DNA from: G963675935 sp963803125
Lineage (GTDB): Bacteria; Planctomycetota; Planctomycetia; Pirellulales; Thermoguttaceae
Length of the DNA stretch: 64,000 bases
Direction: 5' to 3'
Assembly (NCBI GenBank): GCA_963803125.1
Contig: CAWDLR010000003.1
Location: 1,674,001-1,738,000, forward strand
Shown here: one piece after another, positions 18,706-26,618 of the stretch
Layout: every line of letters starts with the position of its first letter
How positions within the stretch are numbered: the stretch's first letter is position 1
Position numbers and translations under genes: made by a program
Notes under the pieces: model-generated
What the model was told of the DNA's origin: nothing
The model's input: only the letters and a program-made list of their open reading frames with translations
Database searches by the model: none

Positions 18706-19008
18706 ATCTACCGGCTGCCCGCCCGATTTTACGTCGCCGTGTAGTTCAGTTCAACGCCCTCTTCTCGAACGTCACCCATTCAGCGTTCGTCGCGGACGTG
18801 GAACTTCAACAGTGAGGTAGGGAGCGGGTGGTACATAGTCATTGCTGGCGGACGCTGGTGGGCCTTGCCCCGTATGACAGAGCAGCAGGAATCCGCTGGA
18901 CAAGTTCGTTTCTTCCGTGATTTGGTTTCCTGCCCGCAAATGCGCCGTAGGCGCTAGTCGAACGAAATCCGTTGACGCCTTCCACGGTACAACCAGGCGG
19001 CGGAAGCC

Positions 19009-19800
19009 TTGAGACGTTACCAGCAGGGGTTGGAGATCTCGAAGCGCCTGGCGGCGGACGATCCCCACGATTACGAGAATCAAGCTGAGCTGCAGGCCGG
19101 CTACAACAATGTGGGCGACGCGAACCTCGCTTTGGGGCGGGTGGCCGAAGCCGCGAAGTTCTACCAGGAAGCGCTGGAAGTCGCGAAACGATGGGCTGCG
19201 GCCGATCCTCGCAACGTCCATGCCCAAGAACACCTGTCGGGCAGATACAGCAAATTGGGTGACGCAAGCCTTCAGTTGGACCAGGCGGCGGAGGCCTTGA
19301 GGTACTATCAAGAGGAGTTGCAAATTGAGAGACGCTTGGCGGCGGCCGATCCGCATAGCGCCGCGGTCCAGGAACACTTATCAAGGGGCTACAGCTACGT
19401 GGGCGACGCATGCCTCCAGTTGGGCCGAGCGGCGGAGGCCTTGACGTATTACCAGAAAACACTGGAAATTCGCAAGCAAGTGATGGCGGTCTACCCGCGC
19501 GACGAGGGAAGACGATCATTGTTGTCTGCATGCGTCAGGATGGGCAACGCGAGCTTTCAGTTGGGTCAGACGGCAGAATCCTCGAAGTATTACCGGCAAT
19601 CGCTGGAAATCGTGAAACAACTGGCGGAAGATGGTCCCAAGGATGCCGAGGTCCAGCGAGATCTGCTTGCCGGCTACTTGCGGCTGGGGGATCGCGCTGC
19701 GGCAGAAGCTGCGACGTGCTCGATTGCAGTTTGCCGATCTTCTGATTGCCGAAATCGCCCGCGGACTAAACGACCCCACCGCGGAGAAGATCGAAGATGA
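19009..19800 (+). CDS. TPR-repeat protein fragment (5' truncated, probable 3' frameshift)
   Basis: The frame encodes five tandem 48-residue tetratricopeptide-like units, each of the form YYQ-(x)-LEI-K-LAA-DP ... YxxVGDAxLQLGRAAEAL. The first complete unit begins right at the 5' end and the frame is already in TPR sequence (YNQAAEAL) before the putative TTG start, just after a stop at 18973, so the beginning of the gene is lost. Near 19700-19715 the reading appears to switch to the next frame, which continues plausibly (ADLLIAEIARGLNDP) to 19879. TPR arrays mediate protein-protein contacts; in planctomycetes they often follow Ser/Thr kinase domains, which are missing here. Probably a remnant carried by the integrative element. 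Confidence 0.6.
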   Translation: MRRYQQGLEISKRLAADDPHDYENQAELQAGYNNVGDANLALGRVAEAAKFYQEALEVAKRWAAADPRNVHAQEHLSGRYSKLGDASLQLDQAAEALRYYQEELQIERRLAAADPHSAAVQEHLSRGYSYVGDACLQLGRAAEALTYYQKTLEIRKQVMAVYPRDEGRRSLLSACVRMGNASFQLGQTAESSKYYRQSLEIVKQLAEDGPKDAEVQRDLLAGYLRLGDRAAAEAATCSIAVCRSSDCRNRPRTKRPHRGEDRR

Positions 19801-19951
19801 ATTGGTGGCTTTGGGGCTGATCGACGTTGTGCGGGGCTTGTTGCCGGAGGGCTGGACGGAGAAGCCCGGTCAAAGCTGAGGGAGCAGCAAAGGGCGCAGT
19901 ACACTCTTGTTGGCTTCGTCCTGGCTTTCCCGCCCGTTATCCTCCGAGGGG

Positions 19952-20260
19952 TCATCGCATCCCGTCCAGCCCGCAGGCTGCTTCGAGCCGTTCGCGCAAA
20001 TAGCCGCAACACCCACCGTCCGAAACCACGATAAGCTGATCGATCAGGTCTTCACTCATGCCGAACAGCTCCGAGTGTGCCGCCGATTCCAGCGGCGGGT
20101 CTTCGCCGCTTTCGTTGTGACAGTCCGCCAAGAACTCCAGCGGCGAGCGAAATGAAGGTTCCGCCGTTCCGATCGCAAGTGTGTCCGGGTCCATGATAAA
20201 AGATACTCCGCGACGGCGCCGTTCGAATTCGCACTGAGCCAAGAGTTGGTCGAGCGACAT
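19952..20260 (-). CDS. Hypothetical protein (102 aa) upstream of patatin-like gene's 3' side
   Basis: 102 residues from the ATG at 20260, 27 nt after the stop of the patatin-like gene on the same strand, so they probably form one transcript. Composition is acidic and soluble; CEFERRRRGVSF near the N-terminus is basic and the rest helical (SELFGMSEDLIDQLIVV), with a C-G-G-C-C-like pair of cysteines near the end. I do not recognise the family. No signal peptide. Confidence 0.6.
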   Translation of the reverse strand: MSLDQLLAQCEFERRRRGVSFIMDPDTLAIGTAEPSFRSPLEFLADCHNESGEDPPLESAAHSELFGMSEDLIDQLIVVSDGGCCGYLRERLEAACGLDGMR

Positions 20261-20287
20261 GATTGGTTCTCTCTTGAAAACGGTGGT

Positions 20288-21313
20288 TCAGTTTTGGGAG
20301 AATGTTCTCACGAACTCCTGGGACGATCCAGCGTTGCGAGCTGACGTCTTTTCTCTGAGAATTGCTGGCAGAAGGGCTCCCGCCGCATCAACGGACGCCG
20401 AATTTGGCAGTGTCGACGTGCGCGATCGTCCGCCGGAGCGTACGTGCGGGTTCAGCGAGCGGGCGGTTCTCTGCGACACTATCGCCCGAAGTTGCGGCAG
20501 CGCGGCTTCTGCCGCTCGATGTCCTGCCTCGGCCAGCGCGTCGATCGCGCGGGCGGAGAAATCGGCGAAGCTGTACGCCGATGTGTCGGCGCGGATCAGC
20601 ACATCGGGGCGGGTATCGGTGCGGGCGGACAGCGAGGCCTGCTGAGCTTCCCAGGAGGCGCGCAAAGTCTTCACGAGACCGGGCGCGCAACCGGGGCGGA
20701 TTGCCGTTGGCCGGACCCCGCTGGCGTCGACGGCCACGATCAGGTCGAGGTTCCGCCCGCAGAGTACTTGGCACGGGCAATTATCGACCACGCCGCCGTC
20801 AACCAGCACCATCGGACCATTGAGAACTGGTGTCGCCACACCCGGCAGGCCGCAACTGGCCACCACCGCGCTGGCTGCGCTGCCGTGATCCAGCACCACG
20901 CAGCGCTTTGTGACCAAATCGGTGCAAGTGACGAGCAACCGAGGATGCGAGAAATCTTCCAGGCGGACGGAATGGGGAACGTAGCGCAGAAGGCGGCTGG
21001 CAAGCCGGCCGCGCATTAGCCGCAGGGTGTTCAGGTATGCCCCGCCGGGCAGAAACCTCATCAACCCGGGCCCAAGTTCCTTCTTCACCAACGCCGTCAT
21101 CTCCGCGCTGGTATAGCCGAGGGTGTGAAACAGACCGGCCAGCGAGCCCGCGCTAGTTCCGACCACGCAGTCGAACGAGAACTCCCGCTCGAGGACGGCA
21201 AGCACTCCCAGGTGAGCCGCGGCGCGAGCCCCCCCGCCGGAAAGAACCAGCCCAATTCGCGGTCCCGTCGCCATGCTGGCACGTCGGTTCGCTTGGCAAA
21301 GAGTGGCGTTCAT
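20288..21313 (-). CDS. Patatin-like phospholipase
   Basis: 341 residues. The ATG at 21313 has AAAGGAG at good spacing. All patatin hallmarks are present: oxyanion hole GLVLSGGGARAAAHLGVL, nucleophile Ser in VVGTSAGSLAGL, and catalytic Asp in MVLVDGGVVDNCP. These proteins are cytoplasmic or secreted Ser-Asp acyl hydrolases acting on phospholipids. There is no signal peptide. The C-terminal 60 residues (after LPQLRAIVSQRT) are poorly conserved and Arg/Ser-rich. The gene lies inside the first integrative element, co-directional with the 102-residue hypothetical. Confidence 0.92.
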   Translation of the reverse strand: MNATLCQANRRASMATGPRIGLVLSGGGARAAAHLGVLAVLEREFSFDCVVGTSAGSLAGLFHTLGYTSAEMTALVKKELGPGLMRFLPGGAYLNTLRLMRGRLASRLLRYVPHSVRLEDFSHPRLLVTCTDLVTKRCVVLDHGSAASAVVASCGLPGVATPVLNGPMVLVDGGVVDNCPCQVLCGRNLDLIVAVDASGVRPTAIRPGCAPGLVKTLRASWEAQQASLSARTDTRPDVLIRADTSAYSFADFSARAIDALAEAGHRAAEAALPQLRAIVSQRTARSLNPHVRSGGRSRTSTLPNSASVDAAGALLPAILREKTSARNAGSSQEFVRTFSQN

Positions 21314-21829
21314 CTGTCAACTCCTTTCAGCTACCCAATGCCTATACGACGCCAGCCGGCAGATGTGACGGTAAGAAAACGGTGCTCGGCCTATCGAGGA
21401 CCCTATTCTGAGAATCCCGATCACGTCCGATTACCCGACAAGCGGTTCAGGAACGCAGGCCGTTGTCTCAGTGTCAGCAGCGCAGCTATCAGGAGGTCGC
21501 TGTGGTTGGTACCCGCAGACTGAAGCGTTCTCGCAAACTGGCCGCGGCGTGGTACGCCGGCTCCCTTGCCATGCTGCCGGCCAGCGCCCCGAGTTTGACG
21601 TGGTGCTCGCCATTCCCAATAATTGACCAGAGGCAGCATGTCGCCCGGCGGCTGGTGATTTCTGCTTCCGACTGAAGTGGCCAAGTAGAGACATACTCCC
21701 CTGACCGCTTGGTAAAGCACAAAGCGGTCGCTACCTGGGAAGGGTAAGCTGTCTGTACGCCCGGGCGGCGGAAATGTGGAAGATCTTCGGTTACCTGTCA
21801 ACGCGGGTCGGACGGGACTCGATGTCTCT
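21314..21829. other. Non-coding region within first element
   Basis: About 515 bp with no convincing gene. ORFs on the minus strand (21421-21801) have no conserved features. A segment near 21700-21735 (ACCGCTTGGTAAAGCACAAAG) resembles 28610-28640, so the similarity between the two right-hand element ends may start here, about 300 bp before the tRNA remnant. Confidence 0.45.
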
Positions 21830-22171
21830 CGAACTGGAATCCCTTGTTCCTTTAGACACCGGGACGGCTATGCACAGCCCCAAGAAGACCCTACTATTAC
21901 GGCGTTTTGAGCATTGTGCGAGTAGCAAAGGCCGACAGAACAGTCGCTGGTTTCTGCCATGTTTTTCTGCCAGCGACTTTTTGGCTTCTTCTAAAGCGTT
22001 AAAACGAAAGCAGTTACAATTAGGTTCCCGTAGCTCAATTGGGATGAGTTCTCAGCTCGCCAAAACGCCGTTTTCTGCGGCGTTTCTCGGGTTCTTTCCC
22101 TCTCCGCGGCCTGCAATCTTCTGCACGATTCGGCACTCTTCTGCTGTCTTTTTCTGCCAGGTTTTCTGCCA
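21830..22171. other. Putative attachment-site junction between tandem elements
   Basis: Centre 22024-22044 repeats the 5' end of tRNA-Arg. The left arm (about 21830-22023) matches the DNA upstream of the real tRNA (28860-29052), including GAAAGCAGTTACAA. The right arm (22045-22190) matches 18521-18662. Arm-type repeats TTTCTGCCA lie at 21951-21959, 21964-21972, 22151-22159 and 22163-22171, i.e. two on each side of the core, the layout of a tyrosine-recombinase att site with both arms. Confidence 0.7.
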
Positions 22172-22190
22172 AGCCCCGACTGACGTAACG
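22035..22190 (-). pseudogene. Possible integrase C-terminal tail remnant (copy B)
   Basis: Encodes RYVSRGLAENLAEKDSRR, then PNRAEDCR, then EPEKRRRKRRFGELRTHPN and a TGA inside the tRNA remnant, matching copy A at 18511-18705 residue by residue in most places. An in-frame TGA precedes it, so only the tail remains. Confidence 0.4.
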
Positions 22191-22238
22191 TCAGGACACT
22201 GGTTGTTCATCCTGCCAGCGATGTCAGACCCCTGACGC

Positions 22239-22346
22239 TAACAGCCTGTTGAAACAGTCGATTTGCCAGCACTGCTAGCTGCGTTTTTCCCGAGGATTTC
22301 GATGCTGAGCACATACCACCTGCGGGCCTTTTTCAACGGGCTGTTA
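22239..22346. mobile_element. 108-bp MITE-like element with 16-bp terminal inverted repeats
   Basis: The ends TAACAGCCTGTTGAAA (22239-22254) and TTTCAACGGGCTGTTA (22331-22346) are inverted repeats with one mismatch. CAGCC(T/C)GTTGAAA is a type of terminal sequence seen on transposons. The interior is too short to code. It sits just inside the second element. Confidence 0.65.
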
Positions 22347-22599
22347 ATGCCTGCCGCCTGACCTCTTGGTCCCGAATTTGGACCAACCCTAGCCGGAAAT
22401 CGTATCAAAGGTCCGATAATTTCGTGACTTACGCCAACGTGGCGAGGTATTGCAGACCACTGCAAACCACTGCGAAATCCAGCGACATTTCGTGGTAAAT
22501 CAAGGGGTCTCGTGGTAATCTCGTGGCAGACCAGCGACCTCTTGGCTACGTGACAATTGGATTTCTGACGAGCGGCTCGCGCCGCGTCCGGTCGGGTTG

Positions 22600-23706
22600 T
22601 CAACGGAACCTAGCTTCAAGGAACGTCAAGTCATCTTCGAGGCGGATGGCATTAGAAAACCTGAGCAATGTCTCCTCGACCGCATCAACGTTGATACTGC
22701 TCTTGGGGTAGCCAAAGTCTTTGAGAATTTGAATGAGACCCTCAACCCCTAACATCTCACCATTGGCGTTGTGGATCTCAACAGCACCATCGCTGAACAG
22801 CAGGAGGCAGTCCTCCGGCGCAACCTGCGCCACCATCTCGTCGTATGAGGCGTCTTCCGTCATTCCGAATGGGAGGCCACAGGATTCCAACTGCTCGGCG
22901 GCGCCGTTGGGATGCACGACGAGGACCGGCGGACCACCTGCTGAAGCAAACCGGAGGGTTCTCTGCTTGGCGTCGATCACTCCGCAGATGGCTGTGGCAA
23001 AGGACTCGTCCTTGACGACCTTCGCCAAATCATGGTTGACAACCCTGGCGAAGTCCGCAGGGCTCGTGAGAAGATGGCAGTCTCTTTCCCAAAGCGAACT
23101 GAGGTGCATCGTGTGAAGGGCGGCGGCGACGCCGTGGCCCATCACGTCAGCCAGGATAAAGCCATATTGATTGGCATTGAGTTGTCTGATGGCGTAGAAG
23201 TCCCCGCCGACGATATCGTGGGGCATATAGAACGTGGAGAAGCGAACGCGAGTATCCTCGGGAAGGTCGTGCTCCAAGGAGAGGGATTGGATTCGTTTCG
23301 CCCTTTCCAGATCTGACAGAACGGCTGACATGTCGCGAAAAGTCTCAACCCCGCCAATGACCTCGCCAGCCGGGTCACGGATCGGAGAAACCGCCACCTG
23401 CATCGGAATCCTTGTACCCTGTTTTCCCTTAGCGAATACAATCAGCGGCACGGTGCTGGTCGTCCCCGTGACCATCGAGCGATGAAGCGGACAGAACTCT
23501 TCGCCGCAAAGCTGGTGGTTGTCCTTGTCGATATGGCAGAGAACGTCGTCGAGGCAACGGCGGCCGATCACATCCTGCGGTGCCCAACCAGTGATACGCT
23601 CCGCCGACTTGCTCCAGTAAACGATCCTGCGATCCAAATCGCAGACGTAAACGCCGTCGCTCAATGAATCCAGAATGACACTGGCGACGGTAAGCAGGTT
23701 ATCCAT
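22600..23706 (-). CDS. PAS-SpoIIE/PP2C serine phosphatase
   Basis: Start chosen at the ATG at 23706 (MDNLLTVASVILDSLSDG), the natural beginning of a PAS domain; the frame is open to 23796. PAS occupies about 1-125 (VYVCDLDRRIVYWSKSAE) and includes a CxxC-like CGEEFCPLH insert. The PPM-type phosphatase of RsbU/SpoIIE type follows at about 160-365 with metal-binding acidic residues in DIVGGDFYAI, ILADVMGHGVAAA, FASAGGPPVLVV, LLFSDGAVEIHN and DDLTFLEAR. Such proteins dephosphorylate anti-sigma-factor antagonists in partner-switching pathways in response to the PAS signal. No STAS or anti-sigma gene is adjacent, so its partner lies elsewhere. It is the first gene of the second element. Confidence 0.93.
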   Translation of the reverse strand: MDNLLTVASVILDSLSDGVYVCDLDRRIVYWSKSAERITGWAPQDVIGRRCLDDVLCHIDKDNHQLCGEEFCPLHRSMVTGTTSTVPLIVFAKGKQGTRIPMQVAVSPIRDPAGEVIGGVETFRDMSAVLSDLERAKRIQSLSLEHDLPEDTRVRFSTFYMPHDIVGGDFYAIRQLNANQYGFILADVMGHGVAAALHTMHLSSLWERDCHLLTSPADFARVVNHDLAKVVKDESFATAICGVIDAKQRTLRFASAGGPPVLVVHPNGAAEQLESCGLPFGMTEDASYDEMVAQVAPEDCLLLFSDGAVEIHNANGEMLGVEGLIQILKDFGYPKSSINVDAVEETLLRFSNAIRLEDDLTFLEARFR

Positions 23707-23879
23707 TGGAGATCCCCGAGGCTTTCTCGCACCTGGGGCTCCTTCCCATGTCATCGAGATGTGAACGTTGCTTTGTAACCGTTCAAGAACCGCCACTCGC
23801 CGAACAACCAGTATACCAATGCGTTCAGGCTTCGGCTAGTAAGGCCGGCTGGCTGAATACGGACCGACTCTACCGGAAA

Positions 23880-24701
23880 TTATCGCGTCGAAGCCACGCT
23901 GATCGGCTTCAATGACACAACGGTAGTTCTAAATAGACTTGCGTTATCCTGGGAAAAGGGGACAGGTCCAATTTGTGCGAAACACCCTCCGGGCCGTTCC
24001 GGCAAATTGGACCTGTCCCCTTTTTCCCTCCCGGTTGCGCTTCGCGTCCACTCGCTTTCACCGAAACCTCCGTCCGACTCGAAAATCCAAGAGCGGATTC
24101 GATGGGCGCGAGGATCCCAGCCGATTACCTCCGTTCCACCGGCAACACTGTCTTTCCTCCGGATTGTGAAATTCCGGATCAGATAACTGCCGTTGGCTGT
24201 CCAGTCGCAAGTGCTGTGTACCGAGACCGCGAACGGCCTGTGCGCCTCCGAGGCCCAGTCGCCAACCATCCATCCCAACTCCTTGAGACGGCCATAGTGC
24301 AAAGGAGCGGCGCCAACTGCTTCACGAATACTGTCGATTAGCCAGCGGCCGTCGCGCAAGATGAGAAGAACTACCGAACGCGGCTCTCCTGCCAAGTCGT
24401 CAGGCGCCGGAGTCATTGCGGCAATCGCGTCAACCGACGCGACGTCGGCCGTCACAAGGCGCACGTTGACGACGCCGAGCCGCAATTTGCTGTTCTTGTG
24501 TGCCGTGAAGAACTCTTGAAAGGCGGCTTCGATGTTCTTGCTGCCGGCGATGTGCTCGCCGCTTGGCCCCACGAAATCGCCGTCCGTCGTCCATAAAGCA
24601 GCCAAGCCTTTTCGACAGCGAGCCGTTCCTCGACCAACTGGCCGCCGAGGCCCGCGAACGAATTGAACAAGGGGCTGCGAAGAAGTAGCCTGCCCCTTCA
24701 A
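23880..24701 (-). CDS. SnoaL-like (SgcJ/EcaC-type) protein, damaged at both ends
   Basis: The core (about residues 30-215) matches the ketosteroid-isomerase-like SgcJ/EcaC fold, seen in LAALWTTDGDFVGPSGEH, FQEFFTAHKNSKLRL and WDPRAHRIRSWIFESDGGF. The N-terminal 30 residues have no signal peptide and look like a wrong frame, so a frameshift near 24600 is likely. The C-terminus is interrupted by a 78-bp palindromic repeat (23951-24028) inserted in frame, after which 20 unrelated residues lead to the stop. Probably an inactivated or altered copy. The family includes secreted proteins of unknown function that bind small hydrophobic molecules. Confidence 0.6.
   Translation of the reverse strand: MKGQATSSQPLVQFVRGPRRPVGRGTARCRKGLAALWTTDGDFVGPSGEHIAGSKNIEAAFQEFFTAHKNSKLRLGVVNVRLVTADVASVDAIAAMTPAPDDLAGEPRSVVLLILRDGRWLIDSIREAVGAAPLHYGRLKELGWMVGDWASEAHRPFAVSVHSTCDWTANGSYLIRNFTIRRKDSVAGGTEVIGWDPRAHRIRSWIFESDGGFGESEWTRSATGREKGDRSNLPERPGGCFAQIGPVPFSQDNASLFRTTVVSLKPISVASTR
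23951..24028. repeat. 78-bp palindromic repeat, copy 1
   Basis: Arms 23951-23975 and 24003-24028 pair as GGGAAAAGGGGACAGG ... and its complement (25-26 bp). A second copy with nearly identical loop (CACCCTCCGGGCCG) lies at 53138-53216. Here it lies inside a coding frame. Confidence 0.9.
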
Positions 24702-24958
24702 TTGATAGGAGACCGGGACCGTTCCTCACCTGCCCGCCGAGGCAATGGCCGCCTGTCAAGGCTTCTCTAGTCCGCAAAGAAGGACCCTCTTGTGCCGCGA
24801 AACGCTGGTGAGTTGCCGCGAACCTTGATGGCCGAATTCCGAACAATCCGATAATCAGGAACGAGCGTCGTTATCGGAGTTTACGGTTTCTTCCGGCAAT
24901 CCCTCACCACCCGATACGCGTGGCGGTCAGGAGATAGCTCCCCTAGGAGAACAACGCC

Positions 24959-26260
24959 ATGCTGAGGCGTAGTATTATCGTTGCGACCCTCCTATTCGTC
25001 GCCGGGCTCAAAGTCACCCCTGCCGGAGCGCAATGGCCAAACCTCAACGGTCCTCCCGTCGCCTATCAACTACCGCCCGCGTACCGGCTGACGCTCGAGG
25101 AGGCCCAGCAACGGGCCCTGTCCAACAGCCGGCTGCGAAGCATAACGCTGATGAATATCCAGGCGAAAGGCGAAGCGATCTACGTGATGGAAGCGGACTA
25201 CTACCCGAAGATCCTGGCCGGTTTTTACGGCTTCCACTTCGACCAGCCGCTGGGAACCGTGCTGGTTCCAGCGCGGCTTCCCAACGTGGGTCCGATCTCC
25301 GTCAACCTATTTAATCGAGACTTTGGCGTCGCCGCCCTGACGGCAGTGCAGCCGATTACCGCCTTGCTCAAAGTTCACCAGGGTGTCAATGTCGCCACCG
25401 CCGATCGGGAGATCGCTCGCTCGCAAGCCCACCAGGTAGACCAAGCCATTGCCAGCGGCGTGGAGCAACTCTACTGTGGGCTGCTGGCGGCCAATCGGAT
25501 CCTCGTATCCGCGCAGGCGGCCGCCGAGGCAGCCGGTCGGATGCCCCCGGCGATGCTCCGCACGCCCGAGGCCCGGATCGCGGCCGTGGAAGCCAAGCAG
25601 GCGATCCAGGCCGTATCGAGCCAGGCGTCTGATCTGGCCGAACAACTCAACGCGTTGCTCGATTTGCCCCTGGACATGAGGTTGGAACTGGTCGAATTGC
25701 CGCCGCTGACGCCAACAATCGTTTATCCTGATCAGGCGATCGACATGGCCCTGAGGTCAAGCCCGGAAGTTTTCCAGGCCGATCAGACCGTCGCGAAGGC
25801 CGAGGCCGGACTGCGCGTCGCCAAGGTGGATTACCTGCCCGATGTAGCGATCATGGGAGGATACTTCAACCAAGACGGGTTTAACGTAATCCAGAGCAGC
25901 GTCGGTTACGGGGCGATCGTGGTGAACTACCCTCTTTTCGACGGCGGCAAGCGAACACATGCCGTGCGCGAGGCCGAAAGCGTTGTGGCGATGGCCCGAC
26001 AGAAGGCGTGTCAAACTCGCGATGAGGTGCGGCTGAAAGCCCTGAAGGCGTATCGAGAATTCGTCGAGGCCCGATCCTCGATTGAAGTCGCCGGCGAAAT
26101 GGTGCAAGCCCGCAGGGAAGCCCAACAGAAGGCCGGCACTGCGGAAGCCATGATCACGGCCGCCACCGAACTGATGAAAGCCGAGGCCGCGCTCGTCCAG
26201 GCCAACGCCGCTTGCCGGGTGGCTTACGTGAAACTAAGCACCATCGCAGGCTTGCAGTAA
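24959..26260 (+). CDS. TolC-family outer-membrane efflux protein
   Basis: 433 residues. The N-terminal signal peptide (MLRRSIIVATLLFVAGLKVTPAGA) is followed by a short Pro-rich linker and two OEP/TolC repeats (about 35-215 and 225-425): YRLTLEEAQQRALSNSRLR starts the first, and TPTIVYPDQAIDMALRSSP the second, with DAALARQ-like helical coiled regions between. These trimeric channels link periplasmic adaptor proteins to the outside. No adaptor or pump gene is adjacent in the element; the nearest RND set is at 39.9-44.6 kb. The gene starts after a clean Shine-Dalgarno-like AGGAGAAC. Confidence 0.9.
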   Translation: MLRRSIIVATLLFVAGLKVTPAGAQWPNLNGPPVAYQLPPAYRLTLEEAQQRALSNSRLRSITLMNIQAKGEAIYVMEADYYPKILAGFYGFHFDQPLGTVLVPARLPNVGPISVNLFNRDFGVAALTAVQPITALLKVHQGVNVATADREIARSQAHQVDQAIASGVEQLYCGLLAANRILVSAQAAAEAAGRMPPAMLRTPEARIAAVEAKQAIQAVSSQASDLAEQLNALLDLPLDMRLELVELPPLTPTIVYPDQAIDMALRSSPEVFQADQTVAKAEAGLRVAKVDYLPDVAIMGGYFNQDGFNVIQSSVGYGAIVVNYPLFDGGKRTHAVREAESVVAMARQKACQTRDEVRLKALKAYREFVEARSSIEVAGEMVQARREAQQKAGTAEAMITAATELMKAEAALVQANAACRVAYVKLSTIAGLQ

Positions 26261-26618
26261 TCACGCCGCCAAGGTCCGCCGAAATAACGTAGACAGCCAA
26301 TAGCGGCGGCCCTCGGCAATGCTATGAGGTCTGTGTCAGCGATTCCCCGATTGCTCCCATGCGGGGGTGCTCTACGATTCTGGGGCACTGTCTACTCAGG
26401 CGGAGGATTCCCATCGACTGCGGCGATCGTCCGCCAAAAGTGGAATCGCAGCCGCCTTCGCTGAGCTTGCTCTCGGAGCAATAATGGCCGTGGAACCTTC
26501 GCCAACGCAATCCATTCGCGCGCCCCCGACAGTCGCGCCTGGTGCGCGGAAGCGGAGAACAAGCTCGGGGCGACGAGTACCTGAACACCTCTAACTCTCA
26601 CAGCAAAGGAACGCGGTT
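26261..26618. other. Intergenic region between tolC-like gene and sulfatase gene
   Basis: 358 bp with no convincing gene. It presumably carries the sulfatase promoter; AAAGGAACGCGGTT directly precedes its ATG. Confidence 0.45.

Noticed and set aside
21421..21801. 126-codon minus-strand frame upstream of patatin gene
   Set aside because: No conserved features, no ribosome binding site, overlaps several other random frames in non-coding element DNA.
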